Below, one piece after another: positions 22,625-32,063 of a DNA stretch of 64,000 nt. The position numbers and the translations under genes are program-made. Source of the stretch: a virus; IMG/VR virus record IMGVR_UViG_3300025099_003636, positions 35,620 through 99,619 of that record; one strand, written 5' to 3'. A model generated the notes under the pieces. The model was not told the origin of the DNA, did not search any database, and saw only the letters and a program-made list of their open reading frames with translations. Numbering within the stretch: the first letter of the stretch is position 1; every line of letters begins with the position of its first letter.

Positions 22625-24464
22625 ACATCCAGTTTGTATTGTAACTTGCCATATTATTGTTTACTACATCGTCAATAAGTGGTCCAGTTGCAATACCTAC
22701 AGCCCATCTTCCACCACCTCCACCACCAGAAAAGTCAGGACACTCCATACCCCCTAGTTTTTTCTTCTTTGGACTTTTATTAATCCGTCTAGTTGTAAAT
22801 TTAAATGGGAATTTTAATCTTGTGGTATATTTCTTACTATATTTTTCTTTAGGTACAAACTTTATTTCCCATTGACGTGTAGGTGAAACAATTTTTACAT
22901 CTTCGAAAGTTCCTGGTTCACCTGGCTTCTCATCAGAGTCACCTTCAGGTGGATAAACCTCAATTCCTAAATCTACCATACAATATTTATACTTATCGTA
23001 GTTTGGACAGTTAAATCTACCTTCATCATCTGGTTTACAGTTTTCTAATGGGTCACCGTAATTATCTCTATCATCTTCATTTGTTGTTGCTGAAGGTCCA
23101 CTTCCTTTTGCCATAGTAAAAGGTGATGGTGGGTTTGGTCCACTTGAACCGTCATTATTATAACCACTACTGTCTATCTGTGGTTCTGGTAATGTTACCC
23201 CTATTTTTGCAAATGCGTTATCAATATAAGTTTCTACTGATTTAGCTCTTGCGTCGGATAGTTTCTGGAATGACCAACTTTTAACCGCTCCTCCATTTCT
23301 AGCCCTACTTGCTGATGTCCAAATTTTGTATGATGTTATTTTATATTCGACTCCAGGATTTTCTTTTAAAGATTTTGCAAGAGTGGCAACCGCACCATTA
23401 ATTTCATTTTTTAAGTCTTGGTGTAATTCTGTACTATTATTAACGAATGGTGTGAACTCTTTATCTTGTACACCCATTAATTGTAACCCTAAATCTATAG
23501 AACAAGATTCGGTAGGTTCTTCTCCTTCTGTCTCTATAGGGTCTAGATTTATAATTTCATCTGGACCTTTAACATTTCTTAAGTTTATTTCAGAAAAGAA
23601 TTTTTTAAGTAATTTAAGGTCTGATAATTTTGCTGCACGTTTTTTATTTCTTTTCATTTCTCTCCATTTCTGAAAATACTCTTTAAACAACAGAAATAAA
23701 CCTCGTTTGTCCTCTTCTGTCATAACCCAACCTTTTTCATTATAAGCTTTATCTTCGTTTTTCCACCTTTTTTTAGATTTCCTATCTAACTTTTTATAAA
23801 AAGCTTTCATAAGTTTAGATGTGGAAGCTCTTAAATCATCAAAATCCTCATCTCTTTGTTCTGTATTTTTTAGTCTGTCATTTTTCCATTTTTCCTCATA
23901 TCTTTTATCACTAGCTATTTTTTGTACAGTCCACTTTTCTAAAGCTGTATCATATTCTTCTTTATTTCTTGCAAACATAACTCGTTCACGCAAGTCTAAA
24001 GCTTCAAATTCCGCTACACCCAAGTCTAATATCCTTAACGCTTCACCCAACAAACTTTTATAATTACTCAAAGCACCATAACCTCTTTGTTCAGGGTCTG
24101 CATTTACTTTTTCTTCAAATTTAGGAATGTAATCTTGTAATAACTTTATATAATCTTCTAGATACGGATTTTGTAATTCTTTTACTCCTGGCAAACCACG
24201 GTATTTATTTTTAATAGAAGGTGCTTGGTCAATACCATAACCATCTTTTAATTTTTGTAACAACTCACTGTCCTCTTTAGACCACTCATCACAACAACCT
24301 GGTGCTGTACTACCGTCAGGCATACCGTTATCGTCTATACAAGGACATTCCTTTTCTCTTTCTATACCCATTACAAAATCGGACTCTTTTTGTTCGAATA
24401 TTAAATGGTTTAGTCCCATTATTTCTCTGTTTCTATTTAATTCTTCTAAAAGCTGTTTTTCCAT
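22617..24464 (-). CDS. Large tagged protein with an OmpA-like domain
   Basis: 615 residues. A style-D tag (LNRNREIMGL, then LIFE|Q, site after residue 24) is followed by a Cys-rich stretch (CPCIDDNGM, then PGCCDEW). Residues about 110-300 are long charged helices. Near residues 335-440 the order strand, then KLSDARAKSVETYI, then a strand and SSGYNNDG, resembles an OmpA/MotB-like peptidoglycan-binding domain. The C-terminal part is basic and ends in a Gly-rich segment (FSGGGGGGRW). A virion protein that contacts peptidoglycan during entry is a plausible reading. Confidence 0.65.
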   Translation of the reverse strand: MEKQLLEELNRNREIMGLNHLIFEQKESDFVMGIEREKECPCIDDNGMPDGSTAPGCCDEWSKEDSELLQKLKDGYGIDQAPSIKNKYRGLPGVKELQNPYLEDYIKLLQDYIPKFEEKVNADPEQRGYGALSNYKSLLGEALRILDLGVAEFEALDLRERVMFARNKEEYDTALEKWTVQKIASDKRYEEKWKNDRLKNTEQRDEDFDDLRASTSKLMKAFYKKLDRKSKKRWKNEDKAYNEKGWVMTEEDKRGLFLLFKEYFQKWREMKRNKKRAAKLSDLKLLKKFFSEINLRNVKGPDEIINLDPIETEGEEPTESCSIDLGLQLMGVQDKEFTPFVNNSTELHQDLKNEINGAVATLAKSLKENPGVEYKITSYKIWTSASRARNGGAVKSWSFQKLSDARAKSVETYIDNAFAKIGVTLPEPQIDSSGYNNDGSSGPNPPSPFTMAKGSGPSATTNEDDRDNYGDPLENCKPDDEGRFNCPNYDKYKYCMVDLGIEVYPPEGDSDEKPGEPGTFEDVKIVSPTRQWEIKFVPKEKYSKKYTTRLKFPFKFTTRRINKSPKKKKLGGMECPDFSGGGGGGRWAVGIATGPLIDDVVNNNMASYNTNWMSN

Positions 24465-24475
24465 TTTTTATTTTT

Positions 24476-24967
24476 TTAATTCCAAAGTATTATTATATCT
24501 TTATCTGTTAGGTCTATTTGTACTGATGTAGGTAATATCGTGTGATACCTCATTTTGTCATCTTTTTCATCCATATAATACCATTTATCTGGGTCATCAC
24601 TCTTAAATCCACCCATATCATCCACTATTATTTCTATACGTTTCTCAGTTTCAACTTTTGTGTAGTCTTCATCGAAAATTTCAATAACCACTTCAAGTTT
24701 TACACTTGTTGTGTATATACTAATATCTTTGATACCCCAACTTCTAATATCCATATCATATCTCCAATTTACTTCACAGTCCATATATGATATATCAAAA
24801 TCTCTACCTTTATATTCAGGGAAATAATCACCCACACCAAATAAGTCTACATCATCTATTTTGGTCGTAAATGAGTTTGGGTCATCAGAAAAATTTCTTT
24901 GTTCTTTTACAATGCTTTCGACAACTTGTGTAAGTTGTGATTCCGATAATTTTATTTTTTTAATCAT
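24476..24967 (-). CDS. Tagged hypothetical protein
   Basis: 163 residues. The style-A tag is residues 1-22 (LSESQLTQVVESIVKE|Q). The body is an acidic beta-rich domain (VNWRYDMDIRSWGIKDISIY, VKLEVVIEIFDED, KRIEIIVDD). It lies immediately upstream of the OmpA-like tagged gene. No function recognised. Confidence 0.7.
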   Translation of the reverse strand: MIKKIKLSESQLTQVVESIVKEQRNFSDDPNSFTTKIDDVDLFGVGDYFPEYKGRDFDISYMDCEVNWRYDMDIRSWGIKDISIYTTSVKLEVVIEIFDEDYTKVETEKRIEIIVDDMGGFKSDDPDKWYYMDEKDDKMRYHTILPTSVQIDLTDKDIIILWN

Positions 24968-24982
24968 ATAATATATTTTATT

Positions 24983-24996
24983 AGCTGCTAGCAGCT
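24983..24996. promoter_or_regulatory. 14-bp perfect palindrome between divergent genes
   Basis: AGCTGCTAGCAGCT lies in the 94-bp gap between a minus-strand tagged gene and a plus-strand membrane gene. It is a candidate operator; no regulator is known. Confidence 0.35.
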
Positions 24997-25061
24997 TTGC
25001 TATATAATAAATATAAGCTATATGACTATAATTTATTATAATTTATTATTATAATTAATTT

Positions 25062-25403
25062 ATGAAAAATTTAATTACTTGCCTAATAATCTTTGTTATT
25101 GCTCAGACAATGGTTTGGTTACAATTAAATGGGCAATTTGTGTGGGATTCTTTTAGGAAATATGAGTGGGTCCTTATATTATTTGGTTTACCGATTAGTT
25201 GGTTATTTTTGGAAGCTACTCGTTATGGGGTGGCTGCTTTTGACGGATTATTATGGCCTCAGAGATTCTTAGCCTTCGCGTGTGGGATTGTGATATTTAG
25301 TTTATGTACTTGGTTATTAAAAGGTGAAGGTATTAATACAAAAACACTCATCTCATTGTGTCTTGCGACATCTTTAGTTTTAATACAAATCTTCTGGAAA
25401 TAA
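25062..25403 (+). CDS. Membrane protein with about four transmembrane segments
   Basis: 113 residues, nearly all hydrophobic: about 3-24, 37-55, 66-87 and 95-112. The region between segments contains RYGVAAFDGLLWPQRFLAF, a pattern I associate with small membrane proteins of large aquatic phages. The function is unknown. It starts the plus-strand pair that ends at 26625. Confidence 0.7.
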   Translation: MKNLITCLIIFVIAQTMVWLQLNGQFVWDSFRKYEWVLILFGLPISWLFLEATRYGVAAFDGLLWPQRFLAFACGIVIFSLCTWLLKGEGINTKTLISLCLATSLVLIQIFWK

Positions 25404-25431
25404 ACTGTAAGTTACTCACTATTTATATATT

Positions 25432-26625
25432 ATGGATACTAACTTTAAAGACATTATTTTAAGTGAAGGTTATGTAGGTAATATGTTAACTAAAGAACTA
25501 CCTAAAGAACTCGATAATACTTTATTTACACTAATGCATATGTTAGGAGGATTCAGTAGTTCAGATGTTATTTCTTTTGCAAGAAATGCAAACTATAGGG
25601 AACGTAGACTACTAAATAAGATGGTTAATGACCTTAATCTTTATGAAAAACCTTTTGATAAAGAAAAAATTAAAAACTCTTCTAGATATCGTGCTCTAAC
25701 AGTATTTCTTAAGGTAATAGGTGATTCTTCTAATATTAATGAACAACACACTATTAGTCACGAATTACCCGAAGATTTAGACAACCAATTATATTTTCTA
25801 TCGTACTACATTGGTGGTTTTACAACCTCTGATGTTGGTCGTTTTGTTAAATCCTCTACTGATAAACAAATTAGAAAGTTAAGACGTTTACTTAACAGGA
25901 TTCCTTCAGACCAATATGAATTAGTTTCATTAGCTGGTATGCACGACTCCATATATGAAAGTCCGGATTATCAAAAACTAATATCTTTAATCTTGGGTAG
26001 ATTAACTGAAGATGTACAGTATGACTGGGAGGGGTATCCCACTACAGACACTAACCCATATTTTACTAGATATGTGACACCTACCCTAAAAAAACAAATA
26101 TTTACTTACTGGGACAAACATGGTATTTGTTATGATTGTTTAAAATATTTTGGTATTGACGTGGAAGACCCTGGTCCTTTTGACGATATTGCTGACATAA
26201 TATACCCTGTGTTGTACATAGAGTATTTGGGTGGTGTGGAAAATACTGAATTTGGGAAACTGGGTTATTCTAGAACTAATGAAGGTGGTTGGGCATACTT
26301 AAAATTTAAAATAGAACCTATTAGATATGATTACCTGTTTGACGAAAGTGAAAGTTTTGGTGAACAAGGTTACTCTTGTTGGGACATTAGAATTCTTATA
26401 GATAAAGATAGTGACTTGGATTTGCCTGTTAACCCTGAATTTATTGACAACGACTATTCACCTTTTATACAAGACTTATTTCCAGAAAGTTCAAGAAATA
26501 AATTATCTTCTTTTAGGAATTACAATGAGGACCAACAGGAAACTATAGAACTATTATGGGAACATTATGTGGATAGTGTTGATTTTACACATACATTCTG
26601 TCAGGTTGAGGTTATTTTAGTTTAA
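25432..26625 (+). CDS. Hypothetical protein with an internal duplication
   Basis: 397 residues. The N-terminus (FKDIILSE|G) is tag-like. Two copies of a helical unit of about 50 residues follow: one from LPKELDNTLFTL (near 22) and one from LPEDLDNQLYFL (near 111). Each has GGF[ST][ST]SDV and an Arg-rich L-N-[KR] helix. The C-terminal half, about 190-397, is a separate acidic, aromatic domain. Not recognised. It meets the minus-strand gene tail to tail with a 4-bp overlap. Confidence 0.7.
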   Translation: MDTNFKDIILSEGYVGNMLTKELPKELDNTLFTLMHMLGGFSSSDVISFARNANYRERRLLNKMVNDLNLYEKPFDKEKIKNSSRYRALTVFLKVIGDSSNINEQHTISHELPEDLDNQLYFLSYYIGGFTTSDVGRFVKSSTDKQIRKLRRLLNRIPSDQYELVSLAGMHDSIYESPDYQKLISLILGRLTEDVQYDWEGYPTTDTNPYFTRYVTPTLKKQIFTYWDKHGICYDCLKYFGIDVEDPGPFDDIADIIYPVLYIEYLGGVENTEFGKLGYSRTNEGGWAYLKFKIEPIRYDYLFDESESFGEQGYSCWDIRILIDKDSDLDLPVNPEFIDNDYSPFIQDLFPESSRNKLSSFRNYNEDQQETIELLWEHYVDSVDFTHTFCQVEVILV

Positions 26626-26864
26626 CGACCTACTTTAGAAAACATTCCTTGAAAAATTTCTTCGATAGCCCCTATTACGGCATATTGGTCTTCACCCCAG
26701 TTAGATTTATGTTTATCTATAATTTTATCTACAACAAATCTTAAATCTTTTTCTAGTAAATCCCATTTATCTGGGCCTTCATTTTGCCACCAGTTATCAT
26801 CTTCGTTAATTTTATTAACAATTTTTTTTAACTGTTCTTCTGATATGATTATTTTTTTTGCCAT
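26622..26864 (-). CDS. Small tagged protein
   Basis: 80 residues. The style-A tag covers residues 1-21 (ISEEQLKKIVNKINE|D). The remaining 59 residues are a small helical domain with Trp residues (WWQNEGPDKWDLLEKDL). Its start overlaps the upstream membrane gene by 16 bp. Confidence 0.65.
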   Translation of the reverse strand: MAKKIIISEEQLKKIVNKINEDDNWWQNEGPDKWDLLEKDLRFVVDKIIDKHKSNWGEDQYAVIGAIEEIFQGMFSKVGR

Positions 26865-27121
26865 TTTTTATAAGGTCTAATATAGTAATGTTTAAAAAAG
26901 GTGTCTATCTTTTCCCACCCTAATTTTTTTCTTAATTTATTTTCCCATATTGTTAAGGGACAAACCAATACTGGTGAAAATATTAAATGTAGAATCCAAG
27001 TATTAACCGGTAACCATACCCAGAAAGGTTCCTTTAATATTAATAAAGGAGCTGAAACTAAAAATCCTATAATACCTAAATGGTGGAATAGGACCAAAAA
27101 GTATAGCATAATTTTTAACAT
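26849..27121 (-). CDS. Small membrane protein resembling DUF2784
   Basis: 90 residues. Hydrophobic segments at about 5-28 and 34-55 are followed by CPLTIWENKLRKKLGW and a basic tail. The C-P-L-T-x-x-E-N-x-L-R element resembles DUF2784 inner-membrane proteins; I am not certain of the family. The start shares a base with the stop of a 37-residue ORF (TAATG). Confidence 0.6.
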   Translation of the reverse strand: MLKIMLYFLVLFHHLGIIGFLVSAPLLILKEPFWVWLPVNTWILHLIFSPVLVCPLTIWENKLRKKLGWEKIDTFFKHYYIRPYKKWQKK

Positions 27122-27234
27122 TATACCAATACTTTTTGTTTTTTACTCTTTTCTTTTTCCTTAGATAGAGATTTTACGGTTTTAATTAATTTTTCTAACC
27201 TATCATTAATTTCACTGTATGTCATCTTTTTCAT
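27121..27234 (-). CDS. Very small Lys-rich helical protein
   Basis: 37 residues (MKKMTYSEINDRLEKLIKTV, then a Lys/Ser/Glu-rich tail). It fills the gap between the giant gene and the membrane protein and couples to the latter through TAATG. Support is its position, coupling and an ATG start only. Confidence 0.5.
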   Translation of the reverse strand: MKKMTYSEINDRLEKLIKTVKSLSKEKEKSKKQKVLV

Positions 27235-27246
27235 ATTTTATTTTAT

Positions 27247-30200
27247 TTAGTAAGGATTTTTCTTAGTATATCCTAATCTCGTAAATGATGTATTAGTTCT
27301 TTCTGTAGTACATTGACCTACATTAACTTGTAATAACAATTCTCTAGTTAAATAAGCTAATGGACTATCCTTATATACGTTAGTTCCTGTAATATTATAT
27401 AATGGATACCAAATTTCGTCAGCTGAACAATCTTGTTTACACACTTCTACAGTTAATGGTCCTGAAGTAGTGTACTCATAAGACCACTCACCTTTTTGTT
27501 TTGTTGTTATTACACTAGAACAACACATCGGTATTGGTGAATATTCTCTTCCTTCACCTTCAAACACAACACCATTTACTTGTTGTCCTGGTTCACACCA
27601 CATAAATCCTGCACAACCACTATTTAAACAACCTTCTAAACTATCGTAGAATACTCCACTTGATGGTTTGGTGTCTTGTGGTATACAAGCTTGTTGAGTT
27701 GAACCGTCCACTGGGTTAACTGATGATGCACATGCATAATAAGTTATTTTACTATCTACATTACAATTCGAACTTGTGTATATACAATCATTAGCCGTGT
27801 AAAAATCTTCACTTTGTCCAGTTTCACATTGTACACAACCCGAATCACTTAATTTATATCTTATACTTTTGTCAACTGATTCACCAACCCCACGAGGTTT
27901 AGTAACCTCTTTTACAATCTCCTCCGATTTTTCAAATAAAGTTTTTGTGGTAGTTATAGCACTAGCTTCAACATCAAAATCACCTCTTGCTAATGTTAGG
28001 TCTTCACCTTTTTTATCTATAAAATCTTCTGATGCTATATGAGCAACCATATGGTTAGGTGAACAATTACAATTTACTTCATCCCAATGCCATCCCCAAG
28101 GACATGGTTGTGTATCACATACACATCTACATGCGGTATAACTCCAGTGATACCCTGGAATACATGATACGTTTGGTTGACATGGTCCATGTGGATTACA
28201 TATAATTTCCGCCCATCCAAGTGGACATTTACATGGATTTGCTGTTGGTGACATTTGTATTTGATGTCCTTGTTTATTAACACAACATTTTTTACATGGA
28301 CCTGGAGGGCAACAAATTGGGTCACAAGCTGCTTCTGTAGGATATTGACCGCTAGAACCTAATACTGGATAACAATGACACAAACTATGGTCACAAATAC
28401 ATGGTTCTTGGTAAATCTTTATAACAGGGTTAGATAAAGGTGTGTTAGGTAAATTAAAGTGAATATTTATTTTCTGCATTACAGTACCAAGAGTATCTGA
28501 CATACTAATGGTGTTTATACCGGCTACATTAATACATTGACCGATAAAGTATGCCCACACGTACATTGGTTGTGGACTAACAACCTCACATTTGAAGTAT
28601 GATATTCTCCATTGTGGGTGTGAACCACCATTAGTACTAACATAACACTGACCTGGTTGTGGACTGGTACCTTCAAAAGATATCTGGTCCAGTGTTGTAT
28701 ATTGTAAGTTATTTGATGAATTTGATATGTGGTTAAGTGCTGTTAGTTTATCAAAGACTCCAGGCCATGGCAAATAATGTACAACAGCGTCACAATTATC
28801 AGCTTGTGAACCCACATCACAATTCCATGTGATAACACATCCTGGTGGGTTTGCTGTTGGTGATTGGTTCTGACAATCTGCTAATGCAGTAACTCCTGTA
28901 TATGTTCCAGTACCGTTTCCTGGGTCTATACACCCAGCTATACTTAATTGTGGATTTATTTGACAGTTGTATGTTACAGGTACTGTTATACCTGAAGCAC
29001 ATGACATTTCACTTGCCATAGCAGCTGGCCATTGTATGTTGTCCGCCCCATAAACTTTTTTTGTTACATTATTAGTAAATTGTATAGGTGTGTTATGTAC
29101 TGGTGTTGGTGCAAACTGTAGTACTGGTGTTTGTAGTAACTCATAAACTCTCGCGTCATTAGTTATACCATATACAATATTAGTGTCAGCATCAATAAAT
29201 AAAGAATCAAAGAAAGTTGTTCCTGTAAGAATTGATGATGGGATTACAGCGTCTTGTATTAAAGTACCAGTAGCTGTAAACTTACCTACTTTTTTAGTGT
29301 TTGTGGTTCCATATAATATTATAAACATGTTATTTGAACTCCCTAAACTTCCAGTATATAGTAAATCTCCAGTACAATGTGTACCACTAGGTAGTGTAAA
29401 TAATGTTGTTAGGATACCAGTATTTGTTGATATGTCTATCGTTTGTACTTTTGTATTTGCACAAAGTAGTTTATCAGTCGCGTAATAGGTAAGTCCTTTA
29501 CCAATACCATATGCCGGTACATTAATAGTTCTATTATATGAAACGGAGAATGGTGACATAACCATGTCATATTCTCTTATTTGTGTACCACCACCTGTTA
29601 CAGTATAAATCCATATTTTATTATGTGTTGCTGCTATATCGTTTGTATCATAAGAATTATCACTAAATAAATGTGTTGCTACATCTGTTTGAACATTGTA
29701 GTGTAGGATACCTTCATCATCACCAACAATTAAAACATCACAAATACCAACACTTGGTCCATCACAACAATCATTTTCACATTGTGATAGGTCTCCTGCG
29801 TGGTAGGTACCTGTATGCCCTGTACCGATAACCTTAATACAATCACAATCTGTACAGGCTGTCGCACATTGTGTGTATGTAGTATAAGGTCCTAATGGGT
29901 CTGTAAAACACGTATATGTTGACGGATTACAATCCCAACAAACTGGTAGTCCACATCCTTGACCAACATAATTACAACAACTATTCCAACCAGCATTAGT
30001 GGTTCCCAGTGTAGTACCGTCACAATTTACTGTAGCTGTTGGGTCGTAGTTGGTGGCTGTTGCATCTGTACACCCTATCGCTAATCCAGTAGGGCATCTT
30101 GTTATTAAACTTTTATTTATTAAATAAACATCATTAAATATATTAACTCTATTTGGTGCGTTATCTGGATATGCTAATGGGTTAACTACTGTTTGTAATC

Positions 30201-32028
30201 CCATAGCTGCTGAATTAAGATTATCCTCAAACCAAGGTCTAGCATCAGCATAAGTTACTAAGGTATTAGGCATCCCACAACTATATAAGAAATTTCGTAT
30301 ACTATCCCAACTTCCCGAAGCAAGGACGTTGGTTGTTCTTGTGCCAAAACCACTTACAGGGCTAGTTATATATTTTTCTATTAATTCAAACCCAGCAAGA
30401 AACATTACGTCAGTAGTTTCTGGTATTACAGTTGTTGTTGTATAATTACCAGTACATAAAGAGAATCCCTGACCCTGTCTCGTTGTAGGTATATTATTGT
30501 CTTGTGGGTATATGTTATATAGTGTGGTTGATATACCGGCATTTACTTGAGCGTTATAGTAATCTTGATTTGTATATGTGTTCTGAGCCTGTGCAAGAGC
30601 TAATAGCTGTGTCAGAGACATAGAAGTTGTAAATCCACCAGCATAACCTTCTGTGGCAGCAACTAAGTTAAACCAATCTACTAGTTGTTGGAAATTCCAA
30701 CCAACATAAGTCCCACTTCCAGGTATAACACCAGGTGAACCCCAACCATTTCCACCATTCCACACTAGTGGGCCATAAGTTACATTAGTAGGGTCACCAA
30801 AGTTGTAAATATGTACTATTAAAGGTACTTTTAAACAAAATCCAGGATTATTTGGGTCTGGACACTGATTTGTAAGATTTGGTGAACACTGAGTACTAAC
30901 GTGATGTGTGTTAAAATTGACTGTTGGTCCATATAAATTATTTACTGCGTCTGGTACGGACCCATAAGTTAATATATCTGCATTTGGTAAGTATGTTGGA
31001 GAAGTTACTAAACAAGAACAGGTAAATACTGTTGTAGTGCTTTCCCCACTACATTTACAACCGGTACCTCTTAATTCTTCTTGGTATACTGGTGATGTAT
31101 TTGTTTGAAATGGGTGTGGGTGAACTGATGTTAATGATGAATGTCCGGTAACAGGTACAACTATTATACCGTCTGTAAAGTCGTTAACTGATTGATTTGA
31201 CATTTTATCATAATACGGGTGAGCTTGAGATATATATTGTGAAAATGTATGTACATCAACATAATTAGTTGTTAATGCTAAGGTTTGACTTTGATTCCAC
31301 CCTTGTGGGTCGTCCCATAAATCAATAGGTGAAACAATTAAATTTCCGTTACTTACAGGTTCATTTAAACCCCTAAAACCACAATAAGGTAATTGTACAT
31401 CATCTGGAAGTATTGGAATTACGTTATTGTCAGGGTATACCCAACCTCCCGAACCAATACTGGAAGGTATAAATACTTCTGTATTTCTACCAGCCCATAA
31501 TAAACTGTGTGGACCACAACACTCTTCCCAAGCACTAGGATTTCCTGTATTTGGCGTTACCACATTTCCAAGTAAACAATTACTACAGTTATTTGTTGTG
31601 CCCGCTGTAAAGTCATTAGCATTCGCTGCTGGTGTTTGCCAAAATGTGACAGCTATTCCATTAGGTGGTGGAGTATATGGGGCTGTAGTGTAAACACAAC
31701 TACCACCACAAGGACTAGTTGGTGGGCAAACAGTACAAGTACCATTGTTGTACATTGTTTCATCTATAATCTCTAATACCTTATAGCATGCTACTTGACC
31801 TTGACCAGCATTAGAAAAAGTATCAGTATATGTAAACCAGTCTCCTACATTTGGGTATATCCCGTGAAGGGGTTGACCTACATCCCAACTTTCATTAGAG
31901 AAGTAACAACATGACCGTAAGTTAGGTGTATCTGGCACACAATTACCATTATTATCTATGTATTTACTGAAGACATAGGTTCTAAAACCTAGTCCGGGTA
32001 CATCAACTTTTATACTATTCCAAGACAT
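27247..32028 (-). CDS. Giant cysteine-rich protein with a propeller-like region (fibre or adhesin candidate)
   Basis: 1593 residues. The N-terminal 700 residues are rich in Asn, Thr, Gly, Pro and Cys, without a signal peptide. Near residue 648, GCTDATATNYDPTAT is the Bacteroidota GCTD-x-x-A-x-N-Y element. Short Cys-rich units follow (CWDCNPSTYTCF, CIKVIGTGHTGTYHAGDLSQC). Residues about 760-970 are repetitive strands (DVLIVGDDEGILHYN, IWIYTV, MFIILYG) like a beta-propeller. A dense Cys block lies near 1240-1340, and more Cys units run to the C-terminus. Length, composition and the neighbouring 2955-residue protein suggest a tail fibre or surface adhesin. Upstream on the same strand is the even larger relative. 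Confidence 0.7.
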   Translation of the reverse strand: MSWNSIKVDVPGLGFRTYVFSKYIDNNGNCVPDTPNLRSCCYFSNESWDVGQPLHGIYPNVGDWFTYTDTFSNAGQGQVACYKVLEIIDETMYNNGTCTVCPPTSPCGGSCVYTTAPYTPPPNGIAVTFWQTPAANANDFTAGTTNNCSNCLLGNVVTPNTGNPSAWEECCGPHSLLWAGRNTEVFIPSSIGSGGWVYPDNNVIPILPDDVQLPYCGFRGLNEPVSNGNLIVSPIDLWDDPQGWNQSQTLALTTNYVDVHTFSQYISQAHPYYDKMSNQSVNDFTDGIIVVPVTGHSSLTSVHPHPFQTNTSPVYQEELRGTGCKCSGESTTTVFTCSCLVTSPTYLPNADILTYGSVPDAVNNLYGPTVNFNTHHVSTQCSPNLTNQCPDPNNPGFCLKVPLIVHIYNFGDPTNVTYGPLVWNGGNGWGSPGVIPGSGTYVGWNFQQLVDWFNLVAATEGYAGGFTTSMSLTQLLALAQAQNTYTNQDYYNAQVNAGISTTLYNIYPQDNNIPTTRQGQGFSLCTGNYTTTTVIPETTDVMFLAGFELIEKYITSPVSGFGTRTTNVLASGSWDSIRNFLYSCGMPNTLVTYADARPWFEDNLNSAAMGLQTVVNPLAYPDNAPNRVNIFNDVYLINKSLITRCPTGLAIGCTDATATNYDPTATVNCDGTTLGTTNAGWNSCCNYVGQGCGLPVCWDCNPSTYTCFTDPLGPYTTYTQCATACTDCDCIKVIGTGHTGTYHAGDLSQCENDCCDGPSVGICDVLIVGDDEGILHYNVQTDVATHLFSDNSYDTNDIAATHNKIWIYTVTGGGTQIREYDMVMSPFSVSYNRTINVPAYGIGKGLTYYATDKLLCANTKVQTIDISTNTGILTTLFTLPSGTHCTGDLLYTGSLGSSNNMFIILYGTTNTKKVGKFTATGTLIQDAVIPSSILTGTTFFDSLFIDADTNIVYGITNDARVYELLQTPVLQFAPTPVHNTPIQFTNNVTKKVYGADNIQWPAAMASEMSCASGITVPVTYNCQINPQLSIAGCIDPGNGTGTYTGVTALADCQNQSPTANPPGCVITWNCDVGSQADNCDAVVHYLPWPGVFDKLTALNHISNSSNNLQYTTLDQISFEGTSPQPGQCYVSTNGGSHPQWRISYFKCEVVSPQPMYVWAYFIGQCINVAGINTISMSDTLGTVMQKINIHFNLPNTPLSNPVIKIYQEPCICDHSLCHCYPVLGSSGQYPTEAACDPICCPPGPCKKCCVNKQGHQIQMSPTANPCKCPLGWAEIICNPHGPCQPNVSCIPGYHWSYTACRCVCDTQPCPWGWHWDEVNCNCSPNHMVAHIASEDFIDKKGEDLTLARGDFDVEASAITTTKTLFEKSEEIVKEVTKPRGVGESVDKSIRYKLSDSGCVQCETGQSEDFYTANDCIYTSSNCNVDSKITYYACASSVNPVDGSTQQACIPQDTKPSSGVFYDSLEGCLNSGCAGFMWCEPGQQVNGVVFEGEGREYSPIPMCCSSVITTKQKGEWSYEYTTSGPLTVEVCKQDCSADEIWYPLYNITGTNVYKDSPLAYLTRELLLQVNVGQCTTERTNTSFTRLGYTKKNPY

Positions 32029-32063
32029 TATCTATATATTTGTTTTATTTTTATTTTTATTAA

